A stretch of 26,299 nt of DNA from JBGTBQ01 sp041749275. GTDB lineage: Bacteria > Acidobacteriota > Blastocatellia > Pyrinomonadales > Pyrinomonadaceae. How positions within the stretch are numbered: the stretch's first letter is position 1; each line of letters opens with the position of its first letter. The notes below the pieces were generated by a model, which did no database searches, was not told where the DNA came from, and saw only the letters and a list, made by a program, of their open reading frames with translations. Below are positions 9,156-15,713 of this stretch, piece after piece. The position numbers and the translations under genes are program-made. Location: assembly GCA_041749275.1 (NCBI GenBank), contig JBGTBQ010000079.1, positions 1-26,299 on the forward strand. The letters run 5' to 3'.

Positions 9156-9268
9156 ATCTGACTTCGCTACTAGCCCGGCCCGCTTCGTGATGGGCTTACT
9201 CGGTCGGGCTGTACCGGGAGGCGCTTGCGATGCTCGGATTCAGGATTGAGAAGTTCGCTTCCGCCTGA
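9152..9268 (+). pseudogene. Possible short gene remnant after the YfhO gene
   Basis: An ATG overlaps the YfhO stop (ATGA, 9152-9155) and opens a 12-codon frame (MNLTSLLARPAS) ended by TGA at 9188-9190. The same frame continues for 25 codons (WAYSVGLYREALAMLGF and on) to a TGA at 9266-9268. The reading looks protein-like, with a start typical of methyltransferase N-termini in such clusters and an amphipathic end. This suggests a leftover of a coupled downstream gene after deletion. There is no homology proof, and it could be ordinary intergenic DNA. Confidence 0.25.
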
Positions 9269-9278
9269 AGCGTCGGCG

Positions 9279-9320
9279 AAAAAAAAGTTGGGGGCCACCC
9301 GGCGGGCGACCCCCAACTTT
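9279..9320 (-). terminator. Intrinsic terminator of the DUF4214-type gene
   Basis: Perfect 11-bp arms (9284-9294 and 9310-9320; AAAGTTGGGGG / CCCCCAACTTT) enclose a 15-nt loop. Read on the minus strand, the hairpin is followed by a run of eight T, starting within the stem's end. It lies about 34 bp after the TAA stop of the DUF4214-type gene. This is a classic Rho-independent terminator for the minus strand. On the plus strand no T-run follows, so it should not stop the YfhO transcript strongly. Confidence 0.88.
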
Positions 9321-9353
9321 GTAATCTCGACCGGACTCTGTCCGCGGTCTCAA

Positions 9354-10310
9354 TTAAAATCTGGCGTTGTACTCGATGGAAGTGATAAACGCCTTGACCA
9401 TCTCGGCCAGCTCGAAATTGCCGTTGAACTGGTCGAGCTTCGAGAGCCAGAAGTTGTAACCGGAGAAGTTCGAATCAGGCAGGGCGTCAGGGTTGCGCTT
9501 CAGGTATCCGTAATACTGCATCAGCACGAACGCCTTGTTGAACTCACGCTGGTAGAGCGTCCCATCCTCGGCCACTTTACGCAACACGCTCGCGCGTCCC
9601 GCGTCAGTGTTGTTGGCCGTCAGCTCGTTGATGAGCGCCGTCCGCTCGGTGGCGTCGAGTATGCCGCCGCCCGCGTTGGTATTCAGACTGTCAACGAACT
9701 GCGTGGGCGTCAGGTTCGCCGGGTAAGCGGCGCGAAAGGCCGCGCGCTGGACGAAGGCCAGCAGGTAGGCGTTCTTGTTATTCTCAAGCCGTTGCTGCCA
9801 GCCCGTCGTGCCGACGATCACGTCGGCGGCGATGCCACGCGACTCCGGCATAAAGCTCTCACGGACGACGGGCACGGGTTTGCCGGGCAAATCGCCGAAG
9901 GCTGCCTTGTGTGTGCGATAGACCAGAAAGCCCGTTTCCTGAAATTCAATCGAGAGATAGAAGGCCGCCGAGACGTTGACGCGGGCGCGTTCGATACAAG
10001 AGGCGTTGGCGCCGCACTGCGTGATGTTGCTCTGCCAGAAAGCGAACCCGCTTTGATCGGGGAAGCGGCCTAAAAAGTCCACGTACTGTTGCTGGACGAA
10101 AAAGTCCGCGTCGGCAATCGTGATCGGGGTGTTGGTGCCGGGACGCAGGCGAACCGGCTTCACCTTCGTGTTCCCGTACATCAACTCGGCGGGCAGGCGG
10201 TTGCCATCCTCGGCGACGATGGTGAGCGTCGGCGCGCTCTGACTTTGCCCCAAAGCGCCGATGGCGGTGACAGCCGCGATGAAGGCTGCAACGATAAACT
10301 TTCGCATCAT
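9354..10310 (-). CDS. Secreted DUF4214-type protein
   Basis: The 318-residue protein has an N-terminal signal peptide (MRKFIVAAFIAAVTAIGALG; cleavage likely near residues 20-25). Two segments match the DUF4214 pattern of an aromatic helix followed by a 'GR.PD..G..FW' turn: FVQQQYVDFLGRFPDQSGFAFW (from ~71, read with spacing) and YYGYLKRNPDAL...GYNFWL (from ~266). A weaker helical unit lies between them. DUF4214 domains occur in extracellular and S-layer-like proteins; the molecular function is unknown. The ATG pair at 10310 and 10307 follows GGGGAG. The second has the better spacing (7 nt), so the true start may be 10307. A TTG at 10322 is less likely because it precedes the ribosome site. 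The gene is flanked by its own promoter and terminator, so it is probably an independent unit. Confidence 0.88.
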   Translation of the reverse strand: MMRKFIVAAFIAAVTAIGALGQSQSAPTLTIVAEDGNRLPAELMYGNTKVKPVRLRPGTNTPITIADADFFVQQQYVDFLGRFPDQSGFAFWQSNITQCGANASCIERARVNVSAAFYLSIEFQETGFLVYRTHKAAFGDLPGKPVPVVRESFMPESRGIAADVIVGTTGWQQRLENNKNAYLLAFVQRAAFRAAYPANLTPTQFVDSLNTNAGGGILDATERTALINELTANNTDAGRASVLRKVAEDGTLYQREFNKAFVLMQYYGYLKRNPDALPDSNFSGYNFWLSKLDQFNGNFELAEMVKAFITSIEYNARF

Positions 10311-10362
10311 GGTGCTCCCCAATTCAGAAAGGCAGGTGTCCTGAAAATCCGTTTCCCAGCGA

Positions 10363-10427
10363 GATGTCTAGAAGCTTACGCGGGCGCGGGGCTGCTCCCG
10401 TTCACGACCAAAAACAGTTTAGACATC
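10363..10427. repeat. 8-bp inverted repeat around the promoter region
   Basis: GATGTCTA (10363-10370) and TAGACATC (10420-10427) are perfect inverted copies 49 bp apart. The second copy overlaps the predicted -10 box of the DUF4214-type gene. It could be a paired operator or the base of a leader hairpin, or it could be chance, since an 8-bp match is short. In the rest of the 301-bp gap (10311-10611) I see only the promoter, a GC-rich leader, and A/T-rich patches at 10400-10460 and 10520-10580, with no ORF or RNA gene. Confidence 0.3.
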
Positions 10428-10445
10428 GCCCCGCCTTTTTGTCAA
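10416..10445 (-). promoter_or_regulatory. Sigma70-type promoter of the DUF4214-type gene
   Basis: On the minus strand there is a perfect -35 TTGACA (10440-10445), an 18-bp spacer, and a -10 TAAACT (10416-10421, four of six consensus bases). The predicted start of transcription near 10409 would leave a leader of about 100 nt before the ATG at 10310. This is the clearest sigma70-like promoter I found in the window. Confidence 0.6.
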
Positions 10446-10611
10446 CTAAGAGATTCACAAAGCTTTAAGGCTTGCGGCTGGCGACCCGGCGCGCGCGTGG
10501 CAGGCGATTCTCAGCCGAAAACTTTTGACGCCGGGGGAGCGGAGAAAGTTGGTTTTTCTCGCACTCTTTTCGTGCTCGTTCCGGCTGTTACGCCTTCCGA
10601 GCTTCAGCTCC

Positions 10612-11742
10612 CTATTCAACGACGATCTGGCGTCGCAGCGTGCCGGAGCCAAAGTCCTCGAACCATGAGACATGCTCGACCAGCATGTCGAACTCGACGA
10701 CATAAGCGCCGGGCGTTTCGGGCGCACGCAGGCGGAGTTCGAGGACATCTGCGTCGCCCGGTTCAAGGTCGCGCGGCAGGTGTGCGCGCCCATAGTCCCA
10801 ATCAACCTCCTCCTCGTCGGCGCGGAGCAGGTGCGCGCCGAGGTGGACGGCCCCACGGTCGTTGACGGGTTCGCCGCGCGCGGGCCAGCGCGCCAGCCCG
10901 GCGTTTTCCGCGCGGAGCCGGAACACCAGTTCCTCCGAGGGCCGGCACACACGCGGCCCCTCTTCGAGCGAAAGCAGGGCGACGAAGTGCTGGAGCACAT
11001 CCGCGCCGCGCTCGTCGCTGCCCGTCTTCCGGCAGGCGAGCACCGCCCGCTCCTCCTTTACTTCGACGACCTCGACCTCGTCGAAGCCCGTGTTTCGCAA
11101 AAGCGCACGGAGCGCTTCGACGCCCGGCAGGAACCAGTTGGCGACCTGTTCTTTCGCCCCGGCGGGGTTCTCGACGCAGGCGAGCGCGTGCAGCCGCATC
11201 ACGGACTCGCCGAGCGGGTGCGAGAAGGATTCGGGCGTGCGTTCGGGCGGCATGATGGCCGTCTCGATGATGAGCAGCTCGCGTGTCACCTCGTAGAGAT
11301 TGTCGAGCGCGAGGACGGGGTGCTTCAAGTGGTAAATCAGGCCGAGCGCAAGCGTGATGTCGAACTGCCCCACGTTGCGGCGCGTCAATTCGTAGACGTT
11401 CATCCGACGAAACTCGACCTCCAGTCCGAGCGCCTTGCGGACAAAGAGCGCCTGCCGGACGTGCTGGCGCTGCCCGTCCACGCCGAGGACGCGCGCCGCG
11501 CCGCGCCGCTTCGCTTCGAAAGCGTAGAAGCCGGCATTGCAGCCCACGTCGAGCAGAGACTTACCCGTGAGGTCTTCGGGCAGACATGTTTGAATGATGC
11601 GCCACGGCCCCGCCGGGTGATCCACGGGTTCGCCCATCACGCTCTCGGTCTTGGTGTAGAGACCGCCACCGAGGTCTATGCGGTGGAACCACGGTTGGAG
11701 CCGTTCAAGCTCGGACAGAGTTTCTTCGCGCGTCATCTTCAT
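10612..11742 (-). CDS. CmoB-like SAM methyltransferase with C-terminal Ig-like domain
   Basis: The 376-residue protein is in two parts. Residues 1-245 resemble the CmoB/DUF1698 methyltransferase family: WFHRIDLGGGLYTKT (18-32), motif I LLDVGCNAGFYAFEA (63-77), ARVLGVDG (83-90), then GLIYHLKHP. True CmoB modifies tRNA wobble uridine, but copies in polysaccharide clusters are taken to act on sugars, and context favours that here. Residues 254-376 are the recurrent Ig-like domain (ENAGLARW, LEPGDA, TPGAY, SWFEDFGS). The lipoprotein forms of this domain are exported, whereas this enzyme has no signal peptide and should be cytoplasmic. It is the last gene of a four-gene minus-strand run and starts 11 bp after the preceding stop. 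The ATG at 11742 has a second ATG two codons later; no strong ribosome site is seen. Confidence 0.9.
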   Translation of the reverse strand: MKMTREETLSELERLQPWFHRIDLGGGLYTKTESVMGEPVDHPAGPWRIIQTCLPEDLTGKSLLDVGCNAGFYAFEAKRRGAARVLGVDGQRQHVRQALFVRKALGLEVEFRRMNVYELTRRNVGQFDITLALGLIYHLKHPVLALDNLYEVTRELLIIETAIMPPERTPESFSHPLGESVMRLHALACVENPAGAKEQVANWFLPGVEALRALLRNTGFDEVEVVEVKEERAVLACRKTGSDERGADVLQHFVALLSLEEGPRVCRPSEELVFRLRAENAGLARWPARGEPVNDRGAVHLGAHLLRADEEEVDWDYGRAHLPRDLEPGDADVLELRLRAPETPGAYVVEFDMLVEHVSWFEDFGSGTLRRQIVVE

Positions 11743-11753
11743 TCGTTAGGGAT

Positions 11754-14429
11754 TCAATCAACCTCAAACTTTAACACGAGCGGCTCGGAGCCTCGCTCCT
11801 CGAACCAAGAGATGTGCTGGTCAACGAGGTCAACTTTCAGCGTATATGCGCCGGGGCGCGGCGGAGCGTGACATTCGACTCGGAGCGTCATGGTCTCGCC
11901 GGGCGCGATGGCGCGGGCGAGCAAGGGGCCGTGCCGCTCGCTTACGAGTTGGCCGGTTTCGTCGAAGATACGAAGAGCGGGCATTACCAACCCGGCGCGC
12001 ACGGTCTGTCCCGTCAGCCAGAGAGAGTCGCCCGTGTTCGTGACGGCGAGACGGATTTCAATCTTCGCGCCCGGAGAAAAATATTCAGGTAGTCGGTCGA
12101 GCGGCGCGAGGTGCGCGCGCAAGATTCCGGGACGGAGGCTGTCGGGCACGGTCGAGGCGGGAGCGCCGTCGGAAACTTTTTTACAGATGAGGTAATGATA
12201 GTTCGTCGCCACGTTGGTGAGTGGCAGGCGGTGGCCTTCGAGCGCCGTGCGCTCGAAGAGGCCGTTGACGCTCAGGTAGTCGCCGACGACGGCGAGGCCG
12301 TTCTCGTCGAGGAGCGCGCGCAGGTACGTCGGGTCGAAGGGCGCTTCAAGCGTGCCGAACTCGCGCATCACGTCGCGCAACTCCTCCTCGCTCGGAGAAC
12401 TTGCGGGCGGGCGCTCGCCTTCGAGGATAAAGAGCTGGCCGCCCACGTCGAGCATTTGAGAGAGATGAAGGATGACGGCGCGCTCATCCTCGAAGTGGTG
12501 CAGCGAGTCGTAGCAGATGACGGCGTCGAATTTTTCATCGAGGGGCGAAAGCTCAATGTCGTGCACCTCGAAGGTGCAACGGAGCGGCATCTCGTGGTCA
12601 ACGGGATAGGGCACGCGCGCGACCCTCTCGCGCGACATCTCGATGAGCGAGGGGCTGATGTCAATGCCTTTTACCTCATAGCCGAGGCGCGCGAAATACT
12701 CACTGAGCCAGCCGGAGCCGCAGCCCACATCGAGTATGCGCGCGCCGGGCGTGAGGGCGAGGGCGACCGCCATGTTGGCGAAGTCGCAGAAGTGCCGGTG
12801 CGAGTCTTCGTCCAGCCCGTCGTTTTTGTACTTCGCCGGTTTGTGCGCGAGGTTGTAAAAGGGCTTCGTCCGCAGGTGATGCTGGCGCTCGTCGTTCAAC
12901 CTGCCGAGGTATTCGCGGGCCGCGCGCTTGTAGTCCACGCCCTCGATCTTCGGCGTGCGTCCGTGGCCGAGCGCGGAGCCACTCGACGCGGCTGTCGTTT
13001 CCGGTTGCGATGAATTGTCGGATGACAGGTCGTCTTTGTCGCTGGTTGCATACGCCCGTGCGCGACGGTTGTCGCCATTGTGCTGATGTGCGTCGTTCGT
13101 ATCGAGCATGGACGCGGGGGCGAGGAGAGCAACCTCGGTGGCAACCGCGCGCATGAAATTCTCGTCGGACGCATGAGCGCCAAGCAGTTGCATCTCGGAC
13201 GCAACGCCGCCGACGAACCGGCGTCGCGCACGGCCCGCGACCACCTCGCGGATGAGGGCGATGTAGGCATCGGCGCTGCGTTCGATGTCGTGCGCGGCGA
13301 GCACGTGCCGGCGCGCGTTCTGGCCGAGGCGGTGGCGCAACGGTGGGTCTTCGATCAGCTTTTCGAGGTAAGCCTGAAGGAGTGCGTCGGCGTGCTCGTC
13401 GAGGTCTATCTTGACGATGCAATCGTTCGGCATCTCCGCGTACCAACCGACGTTCGAGACGATGCCGGGAACACCGGCGGCCATGATGCGACAGAGGCTC
13501 GCGCTGGTCTCGCCGACGGTGCGCTCGCGCAGGTTGACGGCGATATCCGTCTCGGCGATCCGGCGCTCGAACTCCGCGAGCGTGACGTGACCCGTGATGC
13601 GGACGCGCTCGCCGAGGCCGCTCGCGCGGATGAACTCGCTCACATCGAAGTAAGGGTTGGGCGCGCCGACAAGCGTGTAGTGGAACCGGAAGCGGTCGCC
13701 GAGCGCGGAGAGAGCGCGCAGCGTGCGCTCGATGCCTTTGCCGGGCGTGATGAGTCCGAAGGTCGCAATCGAAACCGCGCGCCGCGCCGTCTCTGATTCC
13801 GGCGCTGTGGCCCGCGATGGAGGCGCAGCGCCGGGTGGCCTCACCGGCATATTGATGTGCGCGAGAGGCACACCCGGCGCGATCATCTCGAAACGCGCGC
13901 GGCTCCACTCCGAATGAACGATCAGCCCCTCGGCGGCGCGCGCGAGGCGGTAGTTGAGCGGGAACTCGGTGGGGAGAGCGAGCGCGGACGGCGTCCCGCC
14001 GCGAGCCAGCGCCTCCTCGGCCTCGCGGCGCGCCTCCGGGCCGTGGCAGGCGCCGACCTCTTCGAGATAGATACGCGCCTCGCCGCGCGCGCGCGCCAAC
14101 CCGAGGAAGAAGTCTTGCAGCGCAAAGTCGTGGAAGACGGCGACGCCCGGTCGGGCGCGCATCGCGTCGAAAATCCCCGCGTGATAGCGATGGTCGTTGC
14201 CGATGTGGTAGACGACGGCATCGTACTGGTCGAGGAGTTTGAGCGCCGACGGAGCGCGGCCATAGTCGAACACGCGGAAGCGCGCGGCCAACTCGCGGTT
14301 GCTCGGCGCGAAGCCGTCAACAAAGAGGTCAACCCCGGCGCGCTCGGCGAGGTGCGGCAGCAACTCCTCGCTGTAGTCGGAGATGCCCGACGGCTGCGGG
14401 TTGAACGGGCTGAAGTAGGCTAGTCTCAT
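11754..14429 (-). CDS. Fusion: GT4 glycosyltransferase, SAM methyltransferase and Ig-like domain
   Basis: The 891-residue protein has three parts. Residues 1-400 are a GT4 glycosyltransferase: MRLAYFSPFNPQPSGISDYS at the start, GLITPGKGIERTL (225-237), and RERTVGETSASLCRIMAAG (301-319). There the usual second Glu of EX7E is Arg, as in a GETS-type subgroup. A polar, probably disordered linker (440-495) follows. Residues ~505-750 are a class I methyltransferase with motif I RILDVGCGSGWLSEY (564-578) and YDSLHHFEDERAV. Residues 768-891 are the Ig-like domain (TNTGDSLW, IAPGET, RPGAY, SWFEERGS). A single chain could add and then methylate a sugar, with the tail binding the glycan (inference). The start at 14429 was chosen because MRLAYFSP is the normal GT4 N-terminus. 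The frame is open to 14579, but that stretch overlaps the upstream lipoprotein gene and is not protein-like. Confidence 0.92.
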   Translation of the reverse strand: MRLAYFSPFNPQPSGISDYSEELLPHLAERAGVDLFVDGFAPSNRELAARFRVFDYGRAPSALKLLDQYDAVVYHIGNDHRYHAGIFDAMRARPGVAVFHDFALQDFFLGLARARGEARIYLEEVGACHGPEARREAEEALARGGTPSALALPTEFPLNYRLARAAEGLIVHSEWSRARFEMIAPGVPLAHINMPVRPPGAAPPSRATAPESETARRAVSIATFGLITPGKGIERTLRALSALGDRFRFHYTLVGAPNPYFDVSEFIRASGLGERVRITGHVTLAEFERRIAETDIAVNLRERTVGETSASLCRIMAAGVPGIVSNVGWYAEMPNDCIVKIDLDEHADALLQAYLEKLIEDPPLRHRLGQNARRHVLAAHDIERSADAYIALIREVVAGRARRRFVGGVASEMQLLGAHASDENFMRAVATEVALLAPASMLDTNDAHQHNGDNRRARAYATSDKDDLSSDNSSQPETTAASSGSALGHGRTPKIEGVDYKRAAREYLGRLNDERQHHLRTKPFYNLAHKPAKYKNDGLDEDSHRHFCDFANMAVALALTPGARILDVGCGSGWLSEYFARLGYEVKGIDISPSLIEMSRERVARVPYPVDHEMPLRCTFEVHDIELSPLDEKFDAVICYDSLHHFEDERAVILHLSQMLDVGGQLFILEGERPPASSPSEEELRDVMREFGTLEAPFDPTYLRALLDENGLAVVGDYLSVNGLFERTALEGHRLPLTNVATNYHYLICKKVSDGAPASTVPDSLRPGILRAHLAPLDRLPEYFSPGAKIEIRLAVTNTGDSLWLTGQTVRAGLVMPALRIFDETGQLVSERHGPLLARAIAPGETMTLRVECHAPPRPGAYTLKVDLVDQHISWFEERGSEPLVLKFEVD

Positions 14430-14490
14430 AATGAGATGCGGCAGGTTCTTCAGCCCATGGCCTGAGACCTTTCCCTCGCCCCGGCTCGCT

Positions 14491-15027
14491 TTACCGTCCG
14501 ACCTTGATGTTGAGTTTGAGGGGCTGCGAGCCTTTCTGCGCGAACCATGCGACGCCTTCCTGCACCATGTCAATTTCAAGGACGTAGTCGCCGGCCTTGT
14601 CGGGCGCCTTCACGGGGAGCGCCATATCTAACTCTTCGCCGGGGCCGAGCGAGCGAGGCATGGCGATGCGGTCGTCAATCTTCACATCTTTGCCGGCGGC
14701 GTCCAGCCAGTGGTTGCCGAGATTGACCTGAAAGAAGCCATCGGCTGACCTCCCGGCCATCGGCCATGTCGCGCTGCTCGTATTCTTGATTTTGACGGTC
14801 AGCGTCGCCGGCTCTCCCGGTGCGAGCTTGGCCGGCGGATTGGCGACAGTGAGGTTGGCTTTAAAGCCGCTGTCGGGGAGCGGTTCGGTCGCGCGTGTGG
14901 GCGCGGGCGCCCCGGCGTTGGAAGCCGGAACCGCGCCAGAATTGTCTCCGGCATTGTCTTCGCCGCAGCCAGCGAGCAAGAGCATACCCGCGAGCGCCAG
15001 CATGATGGAAAGATACTTGAGTTTCAT
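14491..15027 (-). CDS. Lipoprotein consisting of one Ig-like domain
   Basis: The 178-residue protein has a lipoprotein signal peptide (MKLKYLSIMLALAGMLLLAG, then C21; lipobox LAGC). By E. coli rules the following Gly would send it to the outer membrane. A low-complexity Ala/Pro/Asn linker (22-50) follows. The rest (55-178) is the recurrent Ig-like domain: KNTSSATW, LGNHWLD, LGPGEE, AGDYVLEIDMVQEGVAWF. There is no catalytic motif, so a binding or scaffolding role outside the cytoplasm is inferred. The start has GAGGAG 11 nt upstream. The gene sits second in the four-gene run, 53 bp after a paralogous lipoprotein gene and 61 bp before the GT4-methyltransferase fusion. The domain is closest by eye to the tail of the 654-residue GT-C enzyme at 2.2-4.2 kb, sharing LGNHWLD and QEGVxWF. 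Confidence 0.9.
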   Translation of the reverse strand: MKLKYLSIMLALAGMLLLAGCGEDNAGDNSGAVPASNAGAPAPTRATEPLPDSGFKANLTVANPPAKLAPGEPATLTVKIKNTSSATWPMAGRSADGFFQVNLGNHWLDAAGKDVKIDDRIAMPRSLGPGEELDMALPVKAPDKAGDYVLEIDMVQEGVAWFAQKGSQPLKLNIKVGR

Positions 15028-15080
15028 CTTCGTCGTTTCTCCTCACGTCGTCTGGAACAGTCTCTATTCTCCCGCGAGAC

Positions 15081-15629
15081 TTATTCAACGCGTACTTTGG
15101 TTTTAAAAGTCCCTGAACCCTTTGTGTGGAACCATGAGACCATCTCCTGCACAAGGTCAACTTCGAGCGTATACTCGCCGGGCGTTTGTGGGGCGATGAT
15201 GGTCAGAGGTACTTCGACCTCCTCGCCCGGTCTGACATCTACAGGCAAGCCGCTCCTGATATAACCTGACTCCTCGATCACGGCGCCCCCGGCGTCGCGC
15301 CAGATGTTGCCGAGGTTCACCTGATAATAGCCATCCCCAGCGCGCCCATGCGCGGGCCAGTCCGCGTCTCCGGCGTTTTTCACCTTGACCCGGACGGTCT
15401 GTTTTTGCCCCGCGCGCATTTTCAGGGGCGGAGCCGACAGAGAGATGTTGGCTCTGAACGCGCCATCGGGCAAAGGACCAGCGGCCTCGACGATCCCTGC
15501 AATCCTTTCAGCGCGGCGCACGGCCTCGTCGCTCTCTGCCGAGTGATTACCGCCACAACTGGCGGCGGCAGTCATTGCAAAGAGCGCGACAAGAAGTCGC
15601 GCTGCTTGACAAGCGAACCCCGTGGGCAT
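15081..15629 (-). CDS. Second Ig-like lipoprotein, paralogue of its neighbour
   Basis: The 182-residue protein has a hydrophobic N-terminus (LLVALFAMTAAAS) ending in a lipobox-like AASC (C25). A charged linker follows, then the Ig-like domain (58-182): KNAGDADW, LGNIWRD, VRPGEE, TPGEYTLEVDLVQEMVSWF. It shares the PLPDxxFxAN entry to the domain with the next lipoprotein, so the pair most likely arose by duplication. It is probably an extracytoplasmic lipid-anchored glycan-binding or assembly protein (inference). The ATG at 15629 is chosen because it places a normal signal peptide at the N-terminus. The frame extends to 15713, but those extra residues are arginine-rich and not signal-like. It is the first gene of the minus-strand run, with an 84-bp divergent gap to the + strand gene at 15714. 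Confidence 0.87.
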   Translation of the reverse strand: MPTGFACQAARLLVALFAMTAAASCGGNHSAESDEAVRRAERIAGIVEAAGPLPDGAFRANISLSAPPLKMRAGQKQTVRVKVKNAGDADWPAHGRAGDGYYQVNLGNIWRDAGGAVIEESGYIRSGLPVDVRPGEEVEVPLTIIAPQTPGEYTLEVDLVQEMVSWFHTKGSGTFKTKVRVE

Positions 15630-15713
15630 AGAAAATACCACAAAAATTCTGACCGCTCGCGGGGGCTTGGGAAGGCGCCCGGATTCTGAGATTGAAACGC
15701 CAGACCGTATCAC

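Noticed and set aside
9225..10073. 282-codon + strand frame antisense to the DUF4214-type gene
   Set aside because: It spans the terminator hairpin and lies opposite a gene with clear signal peptide, promoter and repeats. No recognisable domain.
10382..10437. GCGGGGC / GCCCCGC arms followed by TTTTT as a plus-strand terminator
   Set aside because: The loop is about 40 nt, no plus-strand gene lies upstream, and the T-run is part of the minus-strand -35 promoter region.
10612..11742. True CmoB (tRNA wobble uridine methyltransferase)
   Set aside because: The polysaccharide context and the Ig-like tail absent from CmoB point to a related enzyme with a sugar substrate. This remains an inference.
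10672..13013. Long + strand frames opposite the CmoB-like and fusion genes (10672-11871, 12111-13013)
   Set aside because: Composition is that of complement frames, with no motifs. The minus strand carries complete methyltransferase and Ig-like motifs here.
14430..14579. N-terminal extension of the GT4-methyltransferase fusion
   Set aside because: The extra 50 residues are Ser/Arg-rich and overlap the end of the lipoprotein gene. MRLAYFSP at 14429 is the normal GT4 start.
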